Positions 16,023 through 24,897 of a stretch of DNA of 64,000 nucleotides are shown here, one piece after another. The translations under genes and the position numbers were made by a program. Positions within the stretch are counted from its first letter, which is position 1. The number at the start of each line of letters is the position of its first letter. The notes under the pieces are model-generated. The model searched no databases. It was given only the letters and a program-made list of their open reading frames with translations, and was not told where the DNA came from. This stretch comes from Paenibacillus peoriae (GTDB taxonomy: Bacteria > Bacillota > Bacilli > Paenibacillales > Paenibacillaceae), in NCBI RefSeq assembly GCF_022531965.1, contig NZ_CP092831.1, forward strand, positions 1,516,001 through 1,580,000, read 5' to 3'.

Positions 16023-16787
16023 ATGGGGCATTCACCACTTGTCGTTCGTGATTTATCGGTAGCTTATCAAAAAAAGCCCGTTTTGTTCGATGTTTCCTTT
16101 GAGGTGCCGGAAGGCAAGCTGATTGGTATTATCGGCCCGAACGGGGCTGGGAAATCTACACTGATCAAGGCAACGCTTGGATTGATTCCAAAGCTTAGGG
16201 GCGAGGTGCTAGTTTACGGCAAGCCCTATAAGCAACAGCTGCTTAAGGTTGGCTATGTACCACAGCGGGAGTCGGTGGATTGGGATTTTCCGACGAACGC
16301 ATTGGATGTGGTTTTGATGGGACGGTATGGCAGATTGGGCTGGTTTAAGCGTCCGGGAGCAGCAGATCGTCAGGCTGCAATGGAGAGTTTGGACAAAGTT
16401 GGAATGAGCCAATATGCAGACAGACAGATTAGTCAATTGTCTGGCGGCCAGCAACAACGTGTTTTTTTAGCCAGAGCACTCGCGCAGGACGCTCAGCTTT
16501 ATTTTATGGATGAACCGTTCGTCGGTGTGGACGCTGCAACGGAAAAAGCCATTATTTCATTGCTCAACGATCTGAAACAGCAGGGTAAAACCGTGCTTGT
16601 CGTTCATCATGATTTATCTACAGTCACGGATTATTTTGATCAGGTTATGCTGTTGAACGGGCATCTTATGGCGTTTGGAGAGACGACAGATATTTTTACC
16701 GAGGAAAATCTGCAGCGTACGTATGGCGGGCGTCTGAGTATACTCAAAACAGGCCCGGATTCCGGCACGATACTTGGAGTGAGGTGA
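16023..16787 (+). CDS. mntB: Manganese ABC transporter ATP-binding protein
   Basis: A 254-aa ABC ATPase: Walker A GPNGAGKST, signature LSGGQQQR, Walker B LYFMDEPF and switch His in VVHHDL. It powers Mn2+ import through MntC/MntD. ATG 16023 follows GGAGGC 14 nt after mntA. Confidence 0.96.
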   Translation: MGHSPLVVRDLSVAYQKKPVLFDVSFEVPEGKLIGIIGPNGAGKSTLIKATLGLIPKLRGEVLVYGKPYKQQLLKVGYVPQRESVDWDFPTNALDVVLMGRYGRLGWFKRPGAADRQAAMESLDKVGMSQYADRQISQLSGGQQQRVFLARALAQDAQLYFMDEPFVGVDAATEKAIISLLNDLKQQGKTVLVVHHDLSTVTDYFDQVMLLNGHLMAFGETTDIFTEENLQRTYGGRLSILKTGPDSGTILGVR

Positions 16788-16792
16788 GCAGT

Positions 16793-17722
16793 ATGACAAG
16801 CTTGGCAACGCTTTTGACCGATCCAAACATGCAGTGGATTTTGCTGGGCTGCATTTTGCTCGGTTTAAGCAGCGGGGTGATTGGCAGTTTTATGTATTTG
16901 CGCAAGCAGTCGCTCATGGGAGATGCTTTGGCACATGCGGCTTTGCCGGGGGTATGTGTGGCATTTATGATCACAGGTACAAAATCTGTGTTTGGATTTA
17001 TGATTGGGGCCGCCATTGCAGGGATTGTTGCGACCTTTGCTATCAGTGCGTTAACCCGGTATTCGCGAATTAAAAGCGATTCGGCGATTGCAGCGGTGCT
17101 GTCGGTATTTTTTGGCTTTGGCATTATGTTGTTGACCGAAATTCAGCATAGTGGCGCAGGAAACCAAAGCGGATTGGACAAATTTCTATTTGGTCAAGCT
17201 GCGGCAATGGTATTGTCTGATGTCTATACGATGGCGGTAATTTCAGTGGTACTCATCGGAATATGTATATTATTTTTCAAGGAATTTAAGTTGCTCAGCT
17301 TTGATCCTGGCTTTGCGCGCGGACTTGGTTTTCCGGCAGGTTGGCTGGATAAGTTGTTGATGCTATTGATTGTCATTGCGGTGGTTGCTGGCATTCAGGC
17401 CGTGGGAGTCATAATGATGGCTGCCTTGCTGATTACCCCGGCAGTGTCGGCAAGATACTGGACAGAGAAGCTGGGTGTCATGGTGTGTCTATCAGGCTTG
17501 TTTGGTGCTATAGCGGGGCTTGGTGGGACGCTCATTAGCTCTCTGGGGCAAAATCTGCCTACAGGACCGTTATGTGTGTTGTGTGCGACTGTGGTGTTTG
17601 GAATGAGCTTGATTTTTGCGCCGCAGCGCGGGATGATCTCCAAGGCTATCGTTCGGTTGAACGCCAGGAAAAATCTGGAGCTGACAGTCGGAACACAGCC
17701 AAGGGAGGAGCGTGCCCTATGA
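16793..17722 (+). CDS. mntC: Manganese ABC transporter permease
   Basis: A 309-aa ABC-3 family permease with about nine membrane helices and the family segments KQSLMGDALAHAALPG and TPAVSARYW. Start ATG 16793 follows GAGGTGAG; an in-frame GTG at 16784 overlaps the mntB stop. Overlaps mntD by four bases. Confidence 0.95.
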   Translation: MTSLATLLTDPNMQWILLGCILLGLSSGVIGSFMYLRKQSLMGDALAHAALPGVCVAFMITGTKSVFGFMIGAAIAGIVATFAISALTRYSRIKSDSAIAAVLSVFFGFGIMLLTEIQHSGAGNQSGLDKFLFGQAAAMVLSDVYTMAVISVVLIGICILFFKEFKLLSFDPGFARGLGFPAGWLDKLLMLLIVIAVVAGIQAVGVIMMAALLITPAVSARYWTEKLGVMVCLSGLFGAIAGLGGTLISSLGQNLPTGPLCVLCATVVFGMSLIFAPQRGMISKAIVRLNARKNLELTVGTQPREERAL

Positions 17723-18606
17723 GTTCATTTTATGTAATTTTGACGGGAATGTTAGTGGCAGGGGGATGTAGTATCGTTGGGTGCTTTCTTGTGCTCCGAA
17801 AAATGGCTATGATCGGTGATGCAATCAGTCATGCGGTACTACCGGGGATTGTCATTGCCTTTCTCATTAGCGGATCGAGAGATTCGGTGTGGATGATGTT
17901 TGGTGCGGCAGTGCTGGGTCTTCTAACGGTGTATTTGATTCAGCTGTTCCAACAAAGCGGTCTGCAAAGTGATGCTGCCATTGGCGTGGTGTTTACGTCA
18001 TTGTTTGCTATCGGTGTTTTGCTGATCAGCGTGTTTGCTTCCAATGCCCATCTGGATATGGATCACGTTTTATATGGGGAAATTGCTTATGTGCCGTGGA
18101 ATACGTTAGAGATAGCCGGCTTTGATGTAGGTCCGAGGGCTGTGTGGATTACGGGTGCGATGTTTTTGATCAATTTGCTCGTGATAGGGGGCTTTTTCAA
18201 GCAATTTAAAATTACTTCCTTCGATCCCGCTTTGGCAGCTTCATTAGGCATTCCAGTTGTTTTTTTTCATTATCTGCTGATGAGTCTCGTCTCACTAACG
18301 ACGGTGGCGTCATTTGAGAGCGTGGGCGCAATTCTGGTGGTTGGCATGCTCGTTGTACCGCCTCTTACCGCTTATTTGCTGACGGAGAAGTTGTCCCGTA
18401 TGATTGTATACAGTGTCGGACTTGGAGCCATCAGCTCGGTCGCAGGCTTTTACACAGCAAGTGTATTGGATGCTTCTATTGCGGCATGTATGCTGTGTGT
18501 ATCGGGTGTGTTGCTGCTTTTGGCTTTTCTCTTTTCCCCGTCTCATGGTGTGGTATGGCAAAAGTTAATTCAACAACGGGGGATCGTTGGCGAAGATAGC
18601 AAGTGA
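17719..18606 (+). CDS. mntD: Manganese ABC transporter permease
   Basis: A 295-aa second ABC-3 permease, paralogous to MntC (RKMAMIGDAISHAVLPG is the matching segment). It likely forms a heterodimer with MntC. ATG 17719 overlaps the mntC stop (ATGA) with AGGGAGGAG upstream; the longer open frame back to 17572 lies within mntC. A strong terminator follows. Confidence 0.95.
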   Translation: MSSFYVILTGMLVAGGCSIVGCFLVLRKMAMIGDAISHAVLPGIVIAFLISGSRDSVWMMFGAAVLGLLTVYLIQLFQQSGLQSDAAIGVVFTSLFAIGVLLISVFASNAHLDMDHVLYGEIAYVPWNTLEIAGFDVGPRAVWITGAMFLINLLVIGGFFKQFKITSFDPALAASLGIPVVFFHYLLMSLVSLTTVASFESVGAILVVGMLVVPPLTAYLLTEKLSRMIVYSVGLGAISSVAGFYTASVLDASIAACMLCVSGVLLLLAFLFSPSHGVVWQKLIQQRGIVGEDSK

Positions 18607-18643
18607 TTGTAGGAAGTGATCCCATATGAGTTACCCAAAATAG

Positions 18644-18683
18644 CGTGCATTCAGGCATAGGAGACCTGAATGCACGTTTTTTT
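18644..18683 (+). terminator. Terminator of mntABCD
   Basis: CGTGCATTCAGG and CCTGAATGCACG form a perfect 12-bp stem with a 9-nt loop, then seven T. It separates mntD from the KdpD-like gene. Confidence 0.95.
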
Positions 18684-18821
18684 GCGCTTATGCTACCCTG
18701 TGCGGCTTTTTTTGGGGCAAGCTTGATTGATCATCTTGAATTGATTGGGACACGGGAGTACATTCATTACAACCATATAAGATGGACGGAACGAGCGGCT
18801 ACGCTGTGGGGAGGAACGAAA

Positions 18822-21149
18822 GTGGAGAGCTTCAAACGTAAATCACCAGAGGAAATACTGGATTCGATTAACAAATTGCATCGAGGCAGACTCAAAATAT
18901 ACATGGGTGCGGTCAGTGGCTCGGGTAAAACGTATCACATGCTGCATGAGGGACGGTCGCTGCAGCATGAAGGTATCGATGTTGTGATTTGTGCGGTATC
19001 GACCATGCAGCGGCCTGAGACCGTGGAACAGGTCGGCACGTTGGAGCGAGTGCCTAGTATTCATTGGATAAAAGATGGTGAGGAGCAAAAGGATCTGGAT
19101 GTGGAAGCTTTGGTGGCACGAAATCCTGAGGTGGTACTGGTGGATCATTTGGCACATCATAACCGGAAAGACGCCCCATTTCCAACACGGCTGGAGGATA
19201 TTCGGTATTTGCTGGAGCAGGGGATTAGCGTCATTACGACGGTCAATGTTTATGAGCTCGAAGGAATTACGGAGTGGGTATATCAGCTGACAGGCTTTGA
19301 AGCGGAATATACGGTTCCGGTTGATACACTGGAGCTGGCGGATGAAATTCGTCTGATTGATGCCACCCCGGAGATGATTTTGGAACGGCTGGCGAAAGGC
19401 TACATGCATACGCCCAATCCTGAGATGTTTCACCGGGGAAATCTGGGTAAATTGCGTGAGCTTGCCTTGCGATTGGTAGCAGAGGATGTGAATGATTCGC
19501 TGGAACGGCACCGGGAGGAGTTGGGCTTGCACGGGGCGTCAGGAGCCGCAGAGCGTATTTTGGTACCTGTCCAATATCATTGGAATGGGTCCATTTATGT
19601 ACGCAGGGGGGAACAGGTCGCCAAGCGGTTGGGTGGAGATATGCTAGTAGTCTCCTTTGTCAGCTCGAAGCGCAAGCTGTCCAAGGAATCAGCAGCCTTT
19701 AAGCGCTCAATTGAGCAATTGGCCGACAAGATAGGATCAACATTTGAAGAAATCCCGCTTTTTTCCCGCAGAAGGTTGCCTCGCCAACTGATTCATTATG
19801 CGGTGACGCACAATGTTACCCGTATTGTTATGGGACATTCTCGGCAGACTCCGTGGCAGGAGCTGATGAAAGGATCGCTGGTGAACGGGATTTTAAAACG
19901 AATGAAAAATATGGATCTACTGCTGATTGCGGACCGAGCCGAGCAGGAGGGTGAGCGAATTTTACCAACGATGAGACAGGAGGTAGAAGAGAATGACCCG
20001 TATCATCGTTTGAGCGTTGAGGAAGCACAGGCTGAGGCAGCCAAAATCCTGCGAGGCAAGCTCAAGGTATACATTGGCGCTGCTCCGGGGGTCGGCAAAA
20101 CATACACGATGCTGAGAGAGGGAAACGATCTGCTGGAGAGCGGGATTGATGTGGTTATCGGATTGCTGGAAACGCACGGAAGAGCAGAAACATTGGCCCA
20201 GGTAGGCTCTCTGGAGATGATCCCTCGTCAGTCCATTGAGCGTCATGGCGCACACTTGGAAGAAATGGACACCGAAGCTATTCTCAGGCGCAATCCCGAG
20301 GTGGTGCTAATTGATGAGCTGGCTCATACCAACGTCCCAGGAAGTCTGAGATCCAAGCGCTATGAGGATGTGCTCGCCATTTTGGAACAAGGGATCTCTG
20401 TGATATCCACAATGAATGTACAGCATCTGGAGAGCTTAAATGATGCGGTAGAACAGATTACTGGCATACGAGTGAGAGAGACTGTTCCCGACCATATGAT
20501 GCGTCTGGCCGATGAAGTGCAGCTTGTTGATATGGCTCCCAAATCGTTGCAGCAGCGTATGCGTGAGGGCAAAATATACGATCCTGCGAAGGTGGAGCAG
20601 GCACTTAGCCACTTTTTTAAACTGGGCAATCTGATTGCGTTGCGTGAACTTGCTCTGCGGGAATTGGCAGATGACGTAGATGAGCGGCTAGAATCCTGGG
20701 ATCGACACGAATCACTTCGGGGACCGTGGCGCAGGGAGGAAGTGATCTTCGTAGGCGTGACGCTAAGCGAAAATGCTGAAAGGTTGATCCGCCGTGGTTT
20801 TCGTATCGCCTTTCGGCTAAAGGCTGTGTGGATTGTGACGTATGCTCATGTCGGTGAGTGTATACCCGAGAGACTGAACCCTCGTCTGGAACAACTAAAG
20901 TTGCTGACCCACCGACTGGGGGGAACCTTTGAGATGCGGCTTGTTTCCAGCCGACGCGAGATTGCCGACATTTTGATTGCTCCGGTGGAAGGATATTCAG
21001 GAACGCAGCTTATCGTGGGGCAGTCTTCCCGAAGTAGCTGTTGGGGTAAGTCTGCGGTTGTGCCGAGGATTCTCCGTCAAGCACGTCATATGGATGTTCT
21101 AATTGTGGCGGATTATGATCCGGATATTAAGCTGGAGGTAGATCATTAA
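18822..21149 (+). CDS. Tandem KdpD sensor-domain protein without histidine kinase
   Basis: A 775-aa soluble protein made of two copies of the KdpD N-terminal module, each a KdpD P-loop domain followed by a universal-stress (Usp) domain. Copy 2 (about 400-775) is canonical: GAAPGVGKTY near 419, IDELAHTN near 499, STMNVQHLES. Copy 1 (1 to about 380) is diverged: GAVSGSGKTY at 29 and VDHLAHHN near 108, so the acidic DE pair has become DH. There are no membrane helices, no GAF domain and no kinase H-box, all of which follow in full KdpD. GTG 18822 has GGGGAGG 7 nt upstream; the open frame before it runs through the mnt terminator. It is its own transcription unit. A role in K+ or c-di-AMP sensing is inference. 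Confidence 0.9.
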   Translation: MESFKRKSPEEILDSINKLHRGRLKIYMGAVSGSGKTYHMLHEGRSLQHEGIDVVICAVSTMQRPETVEQVGTLERVPSIHWIKDGEEQKDLDVEALVARNPEVVLVDHLAHHNRKDAPFPTRLEDIRYLLEQGISVITTVNVYELEGITEWVYQLTGFEAEYTVPVDTLELADEIRLIDATPEMILERLAKGYMHTPNPEMFHRGNLGKLRELALRLVAEDVNDSLERHREELGLHGASGAAERILVPVQYHWNGSIYVRRGEQVAKRLGGDMLVVSFVSSKRKLSKESAAFKRSIEQLADKIGSTFEEIPLFSRRRLPRQLIHYAVTHNVTRIVMGHSRQTPWQELMKGSLVNGILKRMKNMDLLLIADRAEQEGERILPTMRQEVEENDPYHRLSVEEAQAEAAKILRGKLKVYIGAAPGVGKTYTMLREGNDLLESGIDVVIGLLETHGRAETLAQVGSLEMIPRQSIERHGAHLEEMDTEAILRRNPEVVLIDELAHTNVPGSLRSKRYEDVLAILEQGISVISTMNVQHLESLNDAVEQITGIRVRETVPDHMMRLADEVQLVDMAPKSLQQRMREGKIYDPAKVEQALSHFFKLGNLIALRELALRELADDVDERLESWDRHESLRGPWRREEVIFVGVTLSENAERLIRRGFRIAFRLKAVWIVTYAHVGECIPERLNPRLEQLKLLTHRLGGTFEMRLVSSRREIADILIAPVEGYSGTQLIVGQSSRSSCWGKSAVVPRILRQARHMDVLIVADYDPDIKLEVDH

Positions 21150-21245
21150 TTAGCCCAGCAAATTCATAAATAGTCATATGCTGGTTACCGATGGTTCGCT
21201 GCTTCCATAGTATATTCTATCTCAAAGAAATGGAGGCGAATTTAA

Positions 21246-21461
21246 ATGTTTAAACATCGTAAGCATCATTGTCATTTTCCAAAGCCAAAAAAACGTGTCT
21301 TTAAGAAGATCATTAAGGTGACTGTCATTAAGTTTAAACCTAAATTTGAACGTGATCATCGGAAACATGAAGATTTTGATAAGAAATGTCATTGCCGGAA
21401 ACGTCATCATCGCCATCATCGCCATCATGACTGTCATCGTCGTCACCACAAATTCTACTAA
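21246..21461 (+). CDS. 71-aa His/Cys-rich basic peptide
   Basis: ATG 21246 follows TGGAGGCG at about 7 nt. The product has 16 His (22%) and 4 Cys in 71 residues, with repeated HHR units near the C-terminus (residues 54-61), CHC at 48-50, and a Lys-rich middle. Such composition suggests metal binding (Ni, Zn, Cu or Co) or a metal store. I do not recognise a named family. It sits alone between the KdpD-like gene and the Tad operon, with a hairpin just after it. Confidence 0.7.
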   Translation: MFKHRKHHCHFPKPKKRVFKKIIKVTVIKFKPKFERDHRKHEDFDKKCHCRKRHHRHHRHHDCHRRHHKFY

Positions 21462-21474
21462 GATGAAGATGGTA

Positions 21475-21503
21475 GGAGGCGGGGCTAGACTGCCCGCCTT
21501 CTC
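21475..21503 (+). terminator. GC-rich hairpin after the His-rich gene
   Basis: GGAGGCGGG pairs with CCCGCCTTC; the following T tract is weak (TCTCTT). Confidence 0.55.
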
Positions 21504-21528
21504 TTAGTACGAGGATTTTGGAAGATAC

Positions 21529-21558
21529 TTGCACAAAAAATACTTGCTCTAATATAAG
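21529..21558 (+). promoter_or_regulatory. Promoter of the Tad operon leader
   Basis: TTGCAC at 21529-21534 and TATAAG at 21553-21558, 18 bp apart. Confidence 0.6.
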
Positions 21559-21597
21559 CGCTATGCTATTCTACCAGTAAATAGATTGCACGTGACG

Positions 21598-21653
21598 GAA
21601 GCACCGTTCACCAACCGTATGTACTTACGGATGGATGAACGGTGCTTTTTTGC
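21598..21653 (+). terminator. Leader terminator or attenuator before the Tad operon
   Basis: GCACCGTTCA pairs with TGAACGGTGC (10 bp), with an inner CCGTA/TACGG stem, followed by six T. It lies about 35 nt after the predicted transcription start and about 20-30 nt before tadZ. A complete terminator between promoter and first gene suggests attenuation; alternatively it ends transcripts from upstream. Confidence 0.8.
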
Positions 21654-21682
21654 GTTGTTGTGTTAGGGAAGGGATGAGCATT

Positions 21683-22840
21683 ATGATTCCAGTGAAAGTG
21701 GTATTAGCCGTAGAAGGTCGGGATTATATTGAGCCGCTGCTGAATTATGTTCACGTAAGCGAGTATGCTAGAAGGCTGAGAATAACGGCTTTTTCGCAAC
21801 CGGAGGCATTTCATCAATACATGATGGAAACCAGCGGAATGAAAAGACCGGATGTGGTGGTTGGTGAAACTCCCTTTTTGAATCTATGGACAGACAGGGA
21901 AGCTGCTGATATTCCTTGTTTGGTATTGCATGAGGGAGAACAAGTGAGCGAATATGGACAGCCTTTATTAAAATATCAGCCTTTATCTGAACTGGTCGGT
22001 TTTATTTTGGAAACGGCGAGACAGAAGTCAAATGGTCGGAAAAGTGTAAACAGCCGGGAAGGTGGGATGATTATCGGCATGGTAGCAGCTTCCGGAGGAC
22101 TGGGCAAGACAACGGCCGCACTCAATATGTCCAAACAGCTGGGGAATGAGGGATATTCGGTATTCTATCTGAATCTGGAGACGGTGGATTCAAGCTCATT
22201 ATTCACTGGTTCAGGCAGTGCTAGCGGAGCAGAAGGAGAAGGGCTGTCCAGGCTGCTCTATGATCTCAAGGCAGAAGGGAGTGAGGAGACTCCGTTATCC
22301 ATTGCTTCCTATTGTGTTCGTCGCCCTGAAATTCAGGCGGATACTTTTCAGCCTGTCTATAATCGCAAGGAGCTGACGGATATGACTTGTGATGAAGCGA
22401 AAGAGCTGATTCGAACAGTTGCCGAAAGTGGACAGTATGATGTAGTGATCGTAGATGGCGATTCTGAAAAAGGTGATCGGGCTCAAGCCGTGCTTGAAGC
22501 TAGTCATAAGCTGATTTGGCTGCTGGCAGACGATTTAATGAGCATGCACAAGTGCGGATTATGGCTGGATGTTTTAGAAACCACGCGGCCTGAAGGGCTT
22601 GAAGACATGATATGCAAAACCAGCTTTGTGGTGAACCGCTATATGGGAACTATGATCAACTCGTTACCTCGTGACTTCATGGAGCTAAACGGAGCGTTAC
22701 CCTATATACCTTCATGGAAACAGATGCAGCACCGTGAGCTGCTGCTAAGTTCACCAATTTATCAGCGGGAAATTCGTCATCTATGCCGCGAGCTGCTGAA
22801 TGTGGACGGTGTAACACATCCGGCCACCGTTTGGTCTTAA
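21683..22840 (+). CDS. tadZ: TadZ/CpaE-like ParA-MinD family ATPase
   Basis: A 385-aa protein with an N-terminal receiver-like region (about 1-110) and a MinD/ParA ATPase domain: P-loop SGGLGKTTAALN near 145-156 and YDVVIVDGDSEKGD as Walker B region. The P-loop lacks the usual signature Lys (SGG rather than KGG), as in many TadZ proteins. TadZ marks the cell site where the Tad pilus is assembled. ATG 21683 has AAGGG 9 nt upstream; ATG 21674 is an in-frame alternative. First gene of the operon. Confidence 0.85.
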   Translation: MIPVKVVLAVEGRDYIEPLLNYVHVSEYARRLRITAFSQPEAFHQYMMETSGMKRPDVVVGETPFLNLWTDREAADIPCLVLHEGEQVSEYGQPLLKYQPLSELVGFILETARQKSNGRKSVNSREGGMIIGMVAASGGLGKTTAALNMSKQLGNEGYSVFYLNLETVDSSSLFTGSGSASGAEGEGLSRLLYDLKAEGSEETPLSIASYCVRRPEIQADTFQPVYNRKELTDMTCDEAKELIRTVAESGQYDVVIVDGDSEKGDRAQAVLEASHKLIWLLADDLMSMHKCGLWLDVLETTRPEGLEDMICKTSFVVNRYMGTMINSLPRDFMELNGALPYIPSWKQMQHRELLLSSPIYQREIRHLCRELLNVDGVTHPATVWS

Positions 22841-22855
22841 AAGGGGCTGATGAAC

Positions 22856-24103
22856 ATGAATGAGGGACGATTTAAGGCATTGCGAGCAGATATCCGAAAC
22901 GGGCTGGACGTAACGTCTTCGGTAAAGGATGCAGATCTGGTACGGCATATTGAAAATCGAATTTTACACGATGTAGAGCTGGTGGGCTTAACTTCCCGTG
23001 AGAAGCACGCACTTGTCCGCAAGATTTTTAACTCTTTCCGTGGGCTGGACGTACTCCAGCCATTGATTGACGACCCGACCGTTACGGAAATTATGATCAA
23101 CAGTCACCGGGAAATCTTTGTGGAGCGGGCTGGTGAGGTGATGCAGGTATCCGATCAATTTGAATCCCGCGAGCGACTGGAGGATTTAATCCAGACGATT
23201 GTAGCCGGGGTGAATCGAATTGTGAATGAGGCTTCCCCCATTGTGGATGCCCGATTAAAGGATGGATCACGCGTAAATATTGTGCTACCTCCGGTTGCTC
23301 TCAAGGGTCCGACGATGACCATACGGAAGTTTCCCGAGCGTCCTATGACGATGGATGACTTGATACGAATGGGTGCGCTGGATGCAGAAGCCGCTGCTAT
23401 GCTCAAGGACTTGGTACGTAGCAAGTACAACATTTTTATAAGCGGAGGAACGGGTTCTGGTAAAACAACTTTTCTGAATGCATTATCCCAATTTATCCCG
23501 CCATCTGAACGGATTATTACCATTGAAGATTCAGCAGAGCTGCAAATTGTGACGGTCCCTAATCTGGTTTCCATGGAAACACGGAATGCGAACACCGAGG
23601 GGAAGGGAGAAATCACAATTCGTGATCTGATTCGTTCCTCCCTGCGTATGCGGCCCAACCGCATTGTGGTGGGTGAGGTCCGGGGGAGTGAGGCATTGGA
23701 TATGCTGCAAGCGATGAACACAGGACACGATGGATCGCTGTCAACTGGCCACGCAAATAATATCCGCGATATGGTCAGCCGGCTGGAAACGATGGTGCTG
23801 GGAGGGGCAGAGCTTCCGCTTGGAGTAGTACGACAGCAGATCAGCTCGGCTATTGATATATTTGTTCATCTGTCACGGATGCGCGACAAATCCAGACGAG
23901 TGCTGGAAATTAGCGAAGTGATTGGTTTTGAAAAGGGTGAGGTGACGCTTAACCCCCTTTATCGGTTTCAGGAGCGAGGAGAAAGCAAGGGGCGAATCGT
24001 AGGAGGTCTGGAACGTTGTGGCGAGGGTCTGCAACATACTTTGAAGCTGCAAATGGCCGGGATCAATCCGGAAAACTGGCACAGGGGAGGCGTATCAGCG
24101 TGA
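22856..24103 (+). CDS. tadA: TadA/CpaF pilus secretion ATPase
   Basis: A 415-aa type II/IV secretion ATPase that powers Flp pilus assembly: Walker A GGTGSGKTTF near 199, Asp box EDSAELQ, Walker B RIVVGEVRGSEALD, and the His box TGHDGSLSTGHAN. ATG 22856 has AAGGGG 9 nt upstream; ATG 22850 is in frame but too close. Its last four bases overlap the start of tadB. Confidence 0.96.
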   Translation: MNEGRFKALRADIRNGLDVTSSVKDADLVRHIENRILHDVELVGLTSREKHALVRKIFNSFRGLDVLQPLIDDPTVTEIMINSHREIFVERAGEVMQVSDQFESRERLEDLIQTIVAGVNRIVNEASPIVDARLKDGSRVNIVLPPVALKGPTMTIRKFPERPMTMDDLIRMGALDAEAAAMLKDLVRSKYNIFISGGTGSGKTTFLNALSQFIPPSERIITIEDSAELQIVTVPNLVSMETRNANTEGKGEITIRDLIRSSLRMRPNRIVVGEVRGSEALDMLQAMNTGHDGSLSTGHANNIRDMVSRLETMVLGGAELPLGVVRQQISSAIDIFVHLSRMRDKSRRVLEISEVIGFEKGEVTLNPLYRFQERGESKGRIVGGLERCGEGLQHTLKLQMAGINPENWHRGGVSA

Positions 24104-24891
24104 AGTCAGGAAAAACGGCGGCCAAGCAAGTATCACGTGAGGCCCCTTCTCTGCCAGATTATACGGTGTATACATTATCGACAGTCCAAAAAAGTCTGTG
24201 CATATTCTTTAGTGGCGTGTTGTTCGCGATGATCGGTTATCTATTTTATCACCAATGGATATTATCGTTGCTGTGCGCTGCCGGGGCTGGGGTGATGCCT
24301 CGTTATTTTAGGCAATTTTTGCTGCAAAGACGCAGGTCTGCCCTAAGCATCCAATTCAAACAGGCTTTATATTCGCTCTCGTCTTCTCTTTCAGCGGGAA
24401 GGTCGGTGGAGAATGGTTTTCGTGAGGCTGTAGAGGATTTGAGATTGCTTAGTCCAGATGGAGATCACGACCTGATTTTTGAATTTAACATCATTACCGC
24501 CTGTATCGAAATCGGACAGCCTGTAGAAACCGCTTTGCAGGATTTGGCCCGTCGGGCCCAGATGGAGGATATTACTAATTTTGCGGATGTATTTGCGGCT
24601 TGCAAACGAACCGGAGGTGATCTGGTGGAAGTCGTAAGACGAGCTTCAAGTGTCATTGGTGAGAAGCTGGAAATTCAGCAGGAGATCGGTGTAATGATTG
24701 CGCAGAAACGTTTTGAATCGAGGGTTATGTTTGCGGCGCCTTTTTTGTTTGTATTGTTTATGACCATGACAGCGGGTGATTACATGATGCCCTTATACAG
24801 CGGTACAGGTATGATTTTATCAACCTTTTGTTTATTGGTGCTTGGTGGGTGTCTCGTGTGGATCAACCACATTATGAAGATTGAAGTGTAA
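24100..24891 (+). CDS. tadB: TadB-like inner-membrane pilus assembly protein
   Basis: A 263-aa T2SF-domain protein with membrane spans near residues 32-62 and two at the C-terminus, and the cytoplasmic signature SLSSSLSAGRSVENGFREA. TadB and TadC form the platform engaged by TadA. GTG 24100 has AGGGGAGG 9 nt upstream and overlaps the tadA stop. Confidence 0.92.
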   Translation: MKSGKTAAKQVSREAPSLPDYTVYTLSTVQKSLCIFFSGVLFAMIGYLFYHQWILSLLCAAGAGVMPRYFRQFLLQRRRSALSIQFKQALYSLSSSLSAGRSVENGFREAVEDLRLLSPDGDHDLIFEFNIITACIEIGQPVETALQDLARRAQMEDITNFADVFAACKRTGGDLVEVVRRASSVIGEKLEIQQEIGVMIAQKRFESRVMFAAPFLFVLFMTMTAGDYMMPLYSGTGMILSTFCLLVLGGCLVWINHIMKIEV

Positions 24892-24897
24892 GGAGAG

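Noticed and set aside
18645..18821. Upstream 59 codons of the KdpD-like open frame
   Set aside because: Begins in the mntD terminator stem; GTG 18822 has an excellent ribosome site.
21222..21449. Minus-strand Met-rich frame of 75 codons
   Set aside because: Complement of the His-rich gene (CAT codons read as ATG); no ribosome site.
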